From Streptomyces cyaneogriseus subsp. noncyanogenus (GTDB lineage Bacteria; Actinomycetota; Actinomycetes; Streptomycetales; Streptomycetaceae): a DNA stretch of 64,000 nucleotides. The stretch spans positions 7,564,001-7,628,000 of the forward strand of contig NZ_CP010849.1 of the NCBI RefSeq assembly GCF_000931445.1. The letters are read 5' to 3'. How positions within the stretch are numbered: the stretch's first letter is position 1; each line of letters begins with the position of its first letter. This document shows positions 1 through 7,547 of this stretch, in pieces. The notes beneath the pieces were generated by a model, which did no database searches, was not told where the DNA came from, and was given only the letters and a program-made list of their open reading frames with translations. Both the position numbers and the translations under genes were made by a program.

Positions 1-537
1 ACCTTCCAGAACATCGTCACCACGGAGGGCACCGTCGCCGACAACCTGATGCTGGGCCGGCACGCCCTGTCCCGCGCGGGCTACCTCGCCAGCGCCCTGC
101 ACCTGCCGAGGGCCGCGCGCGAGCAGCGCGAGCACCTGCGCCGCGTCCACGAGATCGCCGAACTCACCGGACTGGCACCGCACATCGACACCCCGGTCGC
201 GGTGCTGTCCTACGGCGACCGCAAACGCGTCGAGTTCGCCCGGGCCCTGTGCCTGGAACCCCGCGTCCTCCTCCTCGACGAGCCGGTGGCCGGCATGAAC
301 GCCGCCGAACGGGCCCGCACCGCCGAGGTGGTCCGCGACGTGCGGGAGAGCCTCGGGCTGTCGGTCCTGCTCGTGGAGCACGACATGGGCCTGGTGATGC
401 GGCTGGCCGACGAGGTGACCGTCCTCGACTTCGGCCGGGCCATCGCCCACGGCACACCCGAGGAGGTCCGGCGCGACCCCGAAGTGCTGCGCGCCTATCT
501 CGGCACCGGCCCGGCGGGAGAGGAGGACGCCGCATGA
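1..537 (+). CDS. livG: Branched-chain amino acid ABC transporter ATP-binding protein, LivG type (5' truncated)
   Basis: ATPase subunit of a branched-chain-amino-acid-type (HAAT) importer. The reading frame is open from base 1 and starts at the Q-loop (TFQN), so the Walker A part lies upstream of the window; an internal ATG at 49 is not the true start. Visible motifs are a diverged ABC signature LSYGDRKRVEFARAL, Walker B RVLLLDEPVAGMN and the H-loop LLVEHDM. The roughly 30-residue insert after the Q-loop and the VAGMN ending of Walker B favour LivG over LivF. Its TGA overlaps the ATG of the permease gene, so it heads an operon with livH, livM and a binding protein. Substrate is inferred from family only; branched-chain amino acids, other amino acids, urea or amides are all possible. 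Confidence 0.93.
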   Translation, partial: TFQNIVTTEGTVADNLMLGRHALSRAGYLASALHLPRAAREQREHLRRVHEIAELTGLAPHIDTPVAVLSYGDRKRVEFARALCLEPRVLLLDEPVAGMNAAERARTAEVVRDVRESLGLSVLLVEHDMGLVMRLADEVTVLDFGRAIAHGTPEEVRRDPEVLRAYLGTGPAGEEDAA

Positions 538-1430
538 CCGGCCTGCTCGACAACGTCCTCGGGGGCCTCGCCCTCGGCTCCGTCTACGCCCTGGTCGCCC
601 TCGGCTTCGTCGTCATCTTCAAGGCGTCCGGCGTCCTCAACTTCGCCCACGGCTCCCTGCTCCTGCTCGGCGGCTACCTCGTCGCCGTCCTCCACGAGCA
701 CCTCGGCTTCGCCGGAGCCCTCGCGGCGGCCGTTCTCGCGACAGCGGCCGTGGCGGGCGCCGTCGACCGCTTCCTGCTGCGGCGCGGCGAGCAGGATCCG
801 CGCGCCGCCCACGTCCAGACCATCGTCACCATCGGCATCGACATCCTCCTGGTCACCGACCTCGCCCGCCGCATCGGCGGCGACCTGCTCACCCTCGGCG
901 ACCCGTGGGGGGACCAGGTGACCGACCTCGGGCCGGTCACCGTCGCCGACAGCCGGCTCGCCGCGATCGCCGTGTCGGCCGTCGTCATCGCCGGTGTCTT
1001 CGCCCTGTTCCGGTTCAGCCCCTGGGGCCTGGCCCTGCGCGCGGCGGCCGAGGACATCGAGGCCGCGGCCCTGATGGGCGTACGGCTGGTACGGGTGCGC
1101 ACCCTCGCCTGGTGCCTGGCGGGCGCCCTGGCCGCACTCGCCGCGGTGTTCCTCGCCGCGTTCCCGGCGCCCGGCCTGGAGCGCACCACCGGGCAGATCG
1201 CCCTCAAGGCGTTCCCCGCCGCCATCCTCGGCGGCCTCGCCTCCCCGCCCGGTGCGCTGGCCGGCAGCCTGCTCATCGGCCTCACCGAGGCCCTCGTCGC
1301 CGGCTACCAGTCCGAACTGCACATCCTCGGCGAAGGGTTCGCCGACGTCGCCCCGTACGCCGTGATGGTGCTCGTCCTGCTGGTCCGCCCCGCCGGACTG
1401 TTCGCCGCGAGAGGAGCGGCCCGTGTCTGA
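534..1430 (+). CDS. livH: ABC transporter permease, LivH type
   Basis: Inner-membrane permease of the same importer, 298 residues, which is normal for LivH. The ATG at 534 overlaps the stop of livG (ATGA) and gives the typical N-terminus MTGLLDNVLGGLALGSVYAL; a longer open frame upstream only shadows livG. It is strongly hydrophobic with about eight predicted helices. The LivH hallmark NFAHGSLLLLGGY lies near residue 45, the cytoplasmic AAAEDIEAAALMGV segment (EAA-like loop contacting the ATPase) near residue 180, and AFPAAILGGLASPPGALAGS follows further on. It probably dimerises with the LivM protein encoded next. Confidence 0.93.
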   Translation: MTGLLDNVLGGLALGSVYALVALGFVVIFKASGVLNFAHGSLLLLGGYLVAVLHEHLGFAGALAAAVLATAAVAGAVDRFLLRRGEQDPRAAHVQTIVTIGIDILLVTDLARRIGGDLLTLGDPWGDQVTDLGPVTVADSRLAAIAVSAVVIAGVFALFRFSPWGLALRAAAEDIEAAALMGVRLVRVRTLAWCLAGALAALAAVFLAAFPAPGLERTTGQIALKAFPAAILGGLASPPGALAGSLLIGLTEALVAGYQSELHILGEGFADVAPYAVMVLVLLVRPAGLFAARGAARV

Positions 1431-2568
1431 CCTCTTCAAGCGGGGCGGGCGGCCCCTGCCCCTCCTCGCCCTTCCCGGTCTGCTCGTCCTCCTCGCCCTG
1501 CCCTTCTACCTCGACGCCTTCTGGCTGCGCATCGGCCTGTTCTCCATGGCCGCGGCCATCGGCGCCGTCGGACTCGCCCTGCTGGCGGGCACCGCGGGCC
1601 AGCTCTCCCTCGGCCACGCCTTCTTCCTCGCCGTCGGCGCCTACGGCTACGCCTGGCTGGCCGGCGACCCCGGTCCCGGCCTGCCGCCCCTGCTCGCCCT
1701 AATCCTCGCGGTACTGCTCGCCGGTGCGGCGGGCGGCCTGTTCAGCCCCGTCGCCGGCCGGGTGCGCGGCATCTACCTGGGCGTGGCCACCCTCGCCCTG
1801 GTCTTCCTCGGCCACCACGTGCTGCTCACCGCCGACTCCGTGACCGGCGGTTTCAACGGCCGGGCGGTCCCGGCGCTGACGGTCGGCGGCTTCGGCTTCA
1901 CCGACGACGGGCCCGAACTGACCGTGCTGGGCGTGCCGTTCGGCGCCGAGGAACGACTGTGGTACCTCGGGCTCGCCCTGTTCGCCCTCACCTGGTTCAC
2001 CGCCCGCGGCCTGCTGCGCGGACGCCCCGGCCGTGCCCTGACCGCGCTGCGCGACAGCGAGACCGCGGCGTCGGTGATGGGCGTCGACGTCGCCCGCCAC
2101 CGCTCGGCGGCGTTCGTGGTGTCCTCGATGTACGCGGGCCTGGCCGGGGCGCTCCTCGCCCTCGCCTTCCGCCGCATCGTGCCCGACTACTTCTCCCTCG
2201 CCCTCTCCGTCGACTACCTCGCCATGATCGTCATCGGCGGCCTGGGCTCCGTCGCCGGTGCCACCGCGGGAGCCGTCTTCGTCACCGCGCTGCCGCTGCT
2301 GATGACCCGCTACGCCGACCACCTGCCGCTGGTCGCCGCACCGGGCTCGGCCGAGGGCGCCATCGGCCCCACCGAGGCCGCCCGCTACCTCTACGGCGCC
2401 GCCATCGTCGTCATCCTGCTGTACGCCCCCGACGGTCTGCACGGGCTCGCCCGGCGCACCCGCGCCCGCCTGCGCCGTCCCTCACCCCACCCTCCCGGCG
2501 CCGGGAGGCCGCCCCGTCCGCCCGCCCGTGCCGACCGAGCCGCACGACCCAAGGAGCACACCCCGTGA
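1423..2568 (+). CDS. livM: ABC transporter permease, LivM type
   Basis: Second permease of the importer, 381 residues. The GTG start at 1423 overlaps the 3' end of livH by 8 bp and is preceded by GAGAGGAGCGGCC. Several hydrophobic helices are visible. The family segment GTAGQLSLGHAFFLAVGAYG lies near residue 55, RALTALRDSETAASVMGVDV is the ATPase-contacting loop, and YLAMIVIGGLGSVAGATAGA is a late helix pair. The C-terminal tail of about 45 residues is rich in Arg, Pro and Ala and is probably disordered; such tails are common in Streptomyces LivM proteins. Its stop overlaps the start of the binding protein gene, so the four genes are translationally linked. Confidence 0.92.
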   Translation: MSDLFKRGGRPLPLLALPGLLVLLALPFYLDAFWLRIGLFSMAAAIGAVGLALLAGTAGQLSLGHAFFLAVGAYGYAWLAGDPGPGLPPLLALILAVLLAGAAGGLFSPVAGRVRGIYLGVATLALVFLGHHVLLTADSVTGGFNGRAVPALTVGGFGFTDDGPELTVLGVPFGAEERLWYLGLALFALTWFTARGLLRGRPGRALTALRDSETAASVMGVDVARHRSAAFVVSSMYAGLAGALLALAFRRIVPDYFSLALSVDYLAMIVIGGLGSVAGATAGAVFVTALPLLMTRYADHLPLVAAPGSAEGAIGPTEAARYLYGAAIVVILLYAPDGLHGLARRTRARLRRPSPHPPGAGRPPRPPARADRAARPKEHTP

Positions 2569-3845
2569 AGACCACGCACCCAAGACCCCGCACCACCCGC
2601 GTCACCCTGGCCGCGGCACTGGCCGCCGTGCTGCTCGCGGGCACCGGCTGCAGCTCCAAGGCGGACGGGGACGGCCCCGCCGACGGCGCCGACGGTGTCA
2701 AGGCCGGCCCGGGGATAGGCGAGAAGTCCATCAGGCTGGGCGCGCTCACCGACCTGACCGGTCCCTACGCCACCCTCGGCAAGAGCATCGTGCAGGCCCA
2801 GCAGATGTGGGCCGACGAGACCAACGCCGCCGGCGGCATCTGCGGGCGCAAGGTGGAGATCGTCGTCAAGGACCACGGCTACGACGTGCAGAAGGCGGTC
2901 ACCGCGTACGCCGACATCGCACCGGACGTGGTGGCCCTGCCCCAGGTCATCGGCTCCCCGGTGGTCGCCGCCCTCATCGACGACATCGAACGCGACGGCC
3001 TGCTGACCTTCCCGCAGGCATGGGCCGCCTCCCTGCTCGGCCGGGACCCCGTCCAGGTCCTCGGCACCACCTACGACCTCGACATGATCGCCGCGGTCGA
3101 CTTCCTCACCCGTACGAAGAAGGTGGCCGAGGGCGACTCCATCGGCCACGTCTACTTCGAGGGGGACTACGGCGCCAACGCCCTGGAAGGTTCCGAGTGG
3201 GCCGCCGAGCGGGCCGGGATCAAGGTGATCGGCCAGAAGATCAAGGCCACGGACACCGATCTGACCGCCCAGGTCTCCGCCCTCCGCAAGGCCGGGGTGA
3301 AGGCCGTCCTGATCAGCGCCGGTCCCGCCCAGACCGCCTCCCTCGCCGGTGTCGCGGCCTCCCGGGGGCTGCGCGTGCCCATCGTCAGCAGCGCCCCCGG
3401 CTACGCCCCGCAGCTCATGAAGACCCCCGCGGCGGCGGCACTGGAGGCCATGGTGCACGTGGTGAGCGCCGCGCCGGCCGTCAGCTCCGACCTGCCCGGC
3501 GTGAAGCGGATGGTCGCCTCCTACGGGAAGAAGTACCCGGACTCCCCGGTCGACTCCGGTGTGCTGTCCGGGTACAACGCCGCACAGCTCCTCGGCGCAG
3601 ACCTCGAGAAGGCCTGCGAGAAGGGCAGCCTCGCCCGCGAGGACGTGGTCAAGGCCCACCGCTCGCGGAAGAACGCCGACACCGGCCTCGGCACCCCGCA
3701 GGACTTCACCGACGTCGACGCGCCGGCGAGCCGGTCCACGTACGTGCTGAAGCCGGACCGCAAGGCGGTCGGCGGCATGGTGGGCGTGGAGGAGGCGCAC
3801 CGGGTGCCCGGTGCCGACGAGTACCTGGCCGCGCGTACCTCCTGA
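2565..3845 (+). CDS. ABC transporter substrate-binding lipoprotein (LivK-like, periplasmic-binding type I)
   Basis: Extracytoplasmic solute receptor, 426 residues. The GTG at 2565 overlaps the livM stop (GTGA). The N-terminus carries a basic stretch, a hydrophobic segment and a lipobox-like LLAGTGC, with Cys29 as the likely lipidated residue, so the protein should be anchored outside the membrane. Mature-protein features fit the ligand-binding receptor family: IRLGALTDLTGPYATLGKSI near residue 57, NAAGGICGRKVEIVVKDHGY, and a long C-terminal lobe. The gene is the last of the operon and a hairpin follows 9 bp after the stop. The ligand cannot be read from the sequence. Confidence 0.92.
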   Translation: MKTTHPRPRTTRVTLAAALAAVLLAGTGCSSKADGDGPADGADGVKAGPGIGEKSIRLGALTDLTGPYATLGKSIVQAQQMWADETNAAGGICGRKVEIVVKDHGYDVQKAVTAYADIAPDVVALPQVIGSPVVAALIDDIERDGLLTFPQAWAASLLGRDPVQVLGTTYDLDMIAAVDFLTRTKKVAEGDSIGHVYFEGDYGANALEGSEWAAERAGIKVIGQKIKATDTDLTAQVSALRKAGVKAVLISAGPAQTASLAGVAASRGLRVPIVSSAPGYAPQLMKTPAAAALEAMVHVVSAAPAVSSDLPGVKRMVASYGKKYPDSPVDSGVLSGYNAAQLLGADLEKACEKGSLAREDVVKAHRSRKNADTGLGTPQDFTDVDAPASRSTYVLKPDRKAVGGMVGVEEAHRVPGADEYLAARTS

Positions 3846-3853
3846 ACGTCAAC

Positions 3854-3884
3854 TGCCCTGCCCGGCACGGGCCTTGGCAGGGCA
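3854..3884 (+). terminator. Hairpin terminator after the ABC importer operon
   Basis: Perfect 9-bp inverted repeat: TGCCCTGCC at 3854-3862 pairs with GGCAGGGCA at 3876-3884. It begins 9 bp after the binding-protein stop. No T-run follows, as is usual in Streptomyces. Confidence 0.6.
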
Positions 3885-3913
3885 TGCGGAAGGTGTGCGC
3901 CGTCGTGCGCGGG

Positions 3914-3933
3914 GGCCCCGGTTCGCCGGGGCC
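3914..3933 (+). terminator. Second hairpin with TTCG tetraloop
   Basis: GGCCCCGG (3914-3921), loop TTCG, CCGGGGCC (3926-3933): a perfect 8-bp stem with an extra-stable UUCG loop in RNA. It sits 85 bp upstream of the methyltransferase gene and about 70 bp after the importer operon. A back-up terminator is the simplest reading; a leader-RNA structure for the next gene is possible. Confidence 0.5.
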
Positions 3934-4018
3934 GTTCCGGTGAACGGGGGCTTGTCGCGATGTACTCTTCGTCGTGCCAATGGAGTTGGCGCGGTAGAAG
4001 CCGGAAACTGGGGGAACG

Positions 4019-4837
4019 ATGCAGACCGAGAAGCGGCTGTCCACGGAGATCGATGCGAACGTGCCGACGGCCGCACGCATGTACGACCACTACCTGGGCG
4101 GCAAGGACAACTACGCGGCCGACCGGGCCGCCTGCGAGGAACTCGACAAGGTCGTACCCAGCACCCGCCGACTGGCCATGAACAACCGCCGCTTCCTGCA
4201 ACGGGTCGTCAAGACGCTGACGGTGGAGCATGGCATTCGTCAGTTCCTCGACCACGGCTCCGGGCTGCCGACCCAGAACAACGTGCACCAGATCGCGCAG
4301 GGCATCGCCCCCGAGTCGCGCGTCATCTACGTCGACAACGACCCGATGGTGCTGGTCCACGGCCGCGCCCTGCTGGAACAGAACGAGCGCACCGCCGTCA
4401 TCCACGCCGACATGCGCGACACCGACGGCATCTTCTCCCACCCCGAGACCCAGCGCCTGATCGACTTCTCGCAGCCGGTGGCCGTGCTGTTCAACTCGGT
4501 CTTCCACTGCATCCCCGACAGTGAGACCGACGGTCCCCCGGCCGTGGTCCGCCGGGTCGCCGAACGCCTCGCCCCCGGCAGTTTCCTCGTGATGTGCCAG
4601 CTCGTCAGCGAGGACGAGAAGGTCCGTGACTTCGTCACCGGTTTCATGGACCAGGTGACGCAGGGCCACTGGGGACGCGTCCGCCAGGAGAAGGACGTCG
4701 CCGAGTGGTTCGAGGGGATGGAGATCCTGGAGCCGGGCCTGGTCGAGGTCTCCACCTGGCGTCCGGACAGCGAGGTGGCTCCCCGCCAGCTCACCCAGGA
4801 ATGGATCGAATTCGGCGGCGTCGGCCGCCTCGGCTAG
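4019..4837 (+). CDS. SAM-dependent methyltransferase of the DUF574 (S-adenosyl methyltransferase) family
   Basis: Predicted class I methyltransferase, 272 residues, of an actinobacterial family (Pfam Methyltransf_19, formerly DUF574) whose substrates are unknown. The N-terminal hallmark ARMYDHYLGGKDNYAADRA begins near residue 20. FLDHGSGLPTQNNVHQ near residue 80 replaces the usual glycine-rich SAM loop, VIYVDNDPMVLVH carries the acidic residue that would hold the SAM ribose, and HADMRDTDGIF follows. The ATG at 4019 has GGGGGAACG just upstream. The gene stands alone and converges on the HTH gene across a strong hairpin. In Streptomyces, paralogues often sit near Scr1-type HTH/DUF397 genes, as here; the functional link is not established. 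Confidence 0.9.
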   Translation: MQTEKRLSTEIDANVPTAARMYDHYLGGKDNYAADRAACEELDKVVPSTRRLAMNNRRFLQRVVKTLTVEHGIRQFLDHGSGLPTQNNVHQIAQGIAPESRVIYVDNDPMVLVHGRALLEQNERTAVIHADMRDTDGIFSHPETQRLIDFSQPVAVLFNSVFHCIPDSETDGPPAVVRRVAERLAPGSFLVMCQLVSEDEKVRDFVTGFMDQVTQGHWGRVRQEKDVAEWFEGMEILEPGLVEVSTWRPDSEVAPRQLTQEWIEFGGVGRLG

Positions 4838-4870
4838 GGAATTCGGCCCGGGAGCGAGCAGACGACCGAT

Positions 4871-4897
4871 CTCCGGGGAGCGGCGAGCTCTCCGGAG
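4871..4897. terminator. Bidirectional hairpin between convergent genes
   Basis: CTCCGGGGAGC (4871-4881), loop GGCGA, GCTCTCCGGAG (4887-4897). Ten of eleven stem positions pair. It lies between the DUF574 methyltransferase gene and the convergent HTH gene. Confidence 0.65.
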
Positions 4898-4957
4898 CCT
4901 CGCCTTCCAGCCGGACGGACCGTCTGCCCTACCGCGTTCGCGAGGCTGCCCGCTCGC

Positions 4958-5881
4958 TCACCGAGTGGCGGGATACCGCTGGTCCATCGTCGTGCGCAGC
5001 AGTTCCAGGGAAGCGCGCGGGGTGAGTGCCTCGTCGGCGAGCCGGTCCAGTACCAGGCGGTACTCCTCCGTCTCGTCCTGGTCCTCCAGGAAGTTGGCGC
5101 TCCTGATGTGCTCCAGATACACCACGTCCGGCAGATCGAGGCCGCCGAACCGCAGGTAGGTGACCGGTATCGCGGGTGCCGAGGCGTTGGTGACGTTCAG
5201 CGGGACGATTTGCAGCGTCACGTTCGGAAGCGCGGCCATGGCGATCAGGTGCGCCAGTTGCTCCCGCATGACTTCGTGGCTGCCCAGTATACGGAGCAGC
5301 ACGGACTCGTCGATGACCGCCCAGAGCTGAGGGGCGTCCGCGCGCGAGAGCAACTGTGTCCGCCGCATGCGCAGTTCCACCCGGCGCTGCACCTCGCCCG
5401 CGGAGACGTTCGGCAGGCCGCGCTCCACCACGGCGCGCGCGTACTCCGCGGTCTGCAACAGACCGGGGACGTACTGGATCTCGAAGGTGCGGATGGTGAC
5501 CGCGGCCTCCTGCAACCCCACCAGCCGCTCGAACCACTCCGGCATCAGCCGCTTGTCGTACCGCTGCCACCAGCCCGGTTCACCGGCCCGCTGGAGCAGC
5601 TTCAGCAGGACCGACACCTCGTAGGGGTCCGTGCCGTACAGCTCCAGCAGCGCACGGACGTCCTTCTCGGTCGGAGGCTTGCGGCCCTTGCCCGACTCGA
5701 TACGCGAGAGCTTTGCCGGGCTGAACCCCAGTCGGCGGGCCGCCTGCTCCTGGGACAGTCCGGCGTCCTCGCGGAAGCCCGCCAACTGGACGCCGACCAG
5801 CATCTTCAGCAGGGTCGGGGCGGGCTCGGAGCGGTCCAGATAGGGCTCGAGGCGGGAGATGCGATGCGACTCGGCGGACAT
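4958..5881 (-). CDS. Scr1-type helix-turn-helix regulator with DUF5753 domain
   Basis: DNA-binding protein of 307 residues. An XRE-like HTH lies at about residues 27-82 (GFREDAGLSQEQAARRLGF, then SPAKLSRIESGKGRKPP). It is followed by the actinobacterial C-terminal DUF5753 domain, which includes EIQYVPGLLQTAEYARAV and, near the end, VVYLEH. The ATG at 5881 is preceded by GGAGTCAGG and gives the standard family length; the open frame continues about 200 codons further upstream without family similarity. Relatives in Streptomyces are usually paired with a small DUF397 protein, found here just upstream on the same strand, and some (WhiJ-like) affect development. The target is unknown. Confidence 0.92.
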   Translation of the reverse strand: MSAESHRISRLEPYLDRSEPAPTLLKMLVGVQLAGFREDAGLSQEQAARRLGFSPAKLSRIESGKGRKPPTEKDVRALLELYGTDPYEVSVLLKLLQRAGEPGWWQRYDKRLMPEWFERLVGLQEAAVTIRTFEIQYVPGLLQTAEYARAVVERGLPNVSAGEVQRRVELRMRRTQLLSRADAPQLWAVIDESVLLRILGSHEVMREQLAHLIAMAALPNVTLQIVPLNVTNASAPAIPVTYLRFGGLDLPDVVYLEHIRSANFLEDQDETEEYRLVLDRLADEALTPRASLELLRTTMDQRYPATR

Positions 5882-6117
5882 CCTGACTCCCAGCAGACCG
5901 GCAGACTTGGGAAACACACTATCGCATTTCACCGCAGTGCGGCGTACCAGCCCTTCGGGGCAGGGCAGTTGAGTCCGCGGGGGCGGTGTGGACGCAGGGG
6001 GCAGCAGGGGCGCACGGAGTCGTGGGGGGCGCACGAAGCGGCGGGGCGCACGGCGGCGTGCATGACGGCGGGCGGGCCCGCGTCCCGCCGGGCCAGCCCG
6101 CCGTCGCGTCCGGTGGC

Positions 6118-6345
6118 TCACACCAGGTGGTCGAATTCGCCCTCCTTGGCGCCTGCTAGGAACGCCCTCACCTCCGCGGCCGTGTAGACGAGCGCGGGGC
6201 CGTCCGGGTCGCGGGAGTTGCGCATCGCTATGCCTCCCTCGACGAGGGCGACCTCGACGCAGTTGCCCTCGGCGTTGCTGTGCCGGCTCTTCATCCAGGA
6301 GGCGCCCAGGGAGCTGGCCTGCACTCCGTTCCGCACTGGTGGCAC
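6118..6345 (-). CDS. DUF397 family small protein
   Basis: A 75-residue protein with the family pattern WMKSRHSNAEGNCVEVALVE, then IAMRNSRDPDGPALVYT, and a C-terminal FLAGAKEGEFDHLV. The GTG at 6345 is chosen because CAAGGAGAGTGCG sits directly before it. DUF397 proteins are the usual partners of Scr1-type HTH regulators such as the gene 236 bp downstream on the same strand; they are thought to modulate the regulator, but the mechanism is unresolved. The 236-bp gap between the two suggests the HTH gene also has its own promoter. Confidence 0.88.
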   Translation of the reverse strand: MPPVRNGVQASSLGASWMKSRHSNAEGNCVEVALVEGGIAMRNSRDPDGPALVYTAAEVRAFLAGAKEGEFDHLV

Positions 6346-6520
6346 CGCACTCTCCTTGTGTATCGGGGGGCGGACCGCAGTGTGCCGCCACCAACTGTTC
6401 CCAGCCGACTTTCGCGCAATTTCTCGTGCAATTGCATGCCGGTGTTGTCAGCGTGGATAATAGCCGCAGCGTCAACCCCTGTGCTGGCGCCCTTATCTGA
6501 CGTCGCATCAGGGAGATCCC

Positions 6521-7420
6521 GTGTCGTCATCCGCGCACCGCACGCTCCCGCCGCAGGGCGGACGCGCGTCGCGGACGAGCGGGGGGACGGGGACCGGCCG
6601 GCATTCGCGCGCCACGCGACCGGCCCACTCCGGCTCCCGTCCGCCGACGGTGGCTCCCCTGCCCGGCGCCCCCCACCTCCTCGCCGACCGCACATCCGCC
6701 CCCGTACCGGCCGCCGGGCCCTCCCCGGCGAGGCCCCGCCGGGCCCGGTACGGCGTCAAGAACCCCGGGAGCACACGGGGCCGGGCCCCGCGCCCTCCCG
6801 CGGACCCGGCCGCCCGGGCCGCGTCGGCACCCCGCCCCCCGTCCGACACGACCGTCGCGGAAAGGCCCCACGCCATGCCCACCGCTCCGACCCAGCAGCC
6901 GAGCGCCGAGCGCACCCCCCGCCCCACCCCGCCCACCGGATCGGCGTGCCCCGCGCCCCTCGCGTCGCTGGACCAGGTGCCCTGGGACAGGCTCCAGGAC
7001 TCCACCGGGTCCGCGGCCGCCGTACCCCGCCTGCTCGAGCGCATCGCCTCGGGCGACCCCGACACCGCCCGGGCCGCACTCGAGGACCTGCGCAAGCGGG
7101 TCTGCCAGTACGGCTTCGTGGTGGAGCAGGCGACCGCCGCGACCGTTCCCTTCCTCTGGGAGCTCGCCCAGCGGCCCCACGTGAGCTGCCGTGCGCAGAT
7201 CATCCGGCTGCTGGAGAACATCGCCGGCGCCCGGCAGTGGGAGAACACCGCCGCCGCCTACCCCAAGCTCCTCAACCGCCGCGAGAACCACGTGGTGTGG
7301 GAGCGCGCGGCGCGGCAGGCCGTCCGCGCCCGCCGCGGCGCCCTGCCGCCCCTGCTGTCCGATCAGGACGCCGACATCGCCCGGGCCGCCGCCGAACTGG
7401 CCCGGACGCTGGGGGAATGA
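6521..7420 (+). CDS. HEAT-repeat-like protein with long Pro/Ala/Arg-rich N-terminus
   Basis: The C-terminal part (from LASLDQVPWDRL onward) is alpha-helical and resembles Streptomyces HEAT/armadillo-type proteins: AVPRLLERI, TARAALEDLRKRVCQYGFVV, TVPFLWELAQR, RAQIIRLLENIAG and DIARAAAELARTL. Such solenoids bind other proteins; no catalytic motif is visible. The start is uncertain. GTG at 6521 follows a good GGGAG and gives 299 residues, with the first roughly 118 being low-complexity and probably disordered. ATG at 6875 gives 181 residues beginning close to the folded part, but its best ribosome site is only AAAGG 12 bp away. G/C at third positions stays near 90% through the N-terminal stretch, which favours the longer form. 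Confidence 0.6.
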   Translation: MSSSAHRTLPPQGGRASRTSGGTGTGRHSRATRPAHSGSRPPTVAPLPGAPHLLADRTSAPVPAAGPSPARPRRARYGVKNPGSTRGRAPRPPADPAARAASAPRPPSDTTVAERPHAMPTAPTQQPSAERTPRPTPPTGSACPAPLASLDQVPWDRLQDSTGSAAAVPRLLERIASGDPDTARAALEDLRKRVCQYGFVVEQATAATVPFLWELAQRPHVSCRAQIIRLLENIAGARQWENTAAAYPKLLNRRENHVVWERAARQAVRARRGALPPLLSDQDADIARAAAELARTLGE

Positions 7421-7424
7421 GACG

Positions 7425-7455
7425 CCCGCGCCTTCCACGGGGGTGAGGGCGCGGG
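7425..7455 (+). terminator. Hairpin after the HEAT-repeat gene
   Basis: CCCGCGCC (7425-7432) pairs perfectly with GGCGCGGG (7448-7455) just after the stop at 7420. The 15-base loop makes it only a moderate candidate. Confidence 0.45.
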
Positions 7456-7547
7456 TCCCCCGCCGCCCACCGGTGTGGCGTTCTCCTCGCCGACCGGGGT
7501 AAGAAAGCGCTTGCCCCACAGTCGGCAACCCCAGGAGGACCACGCCG

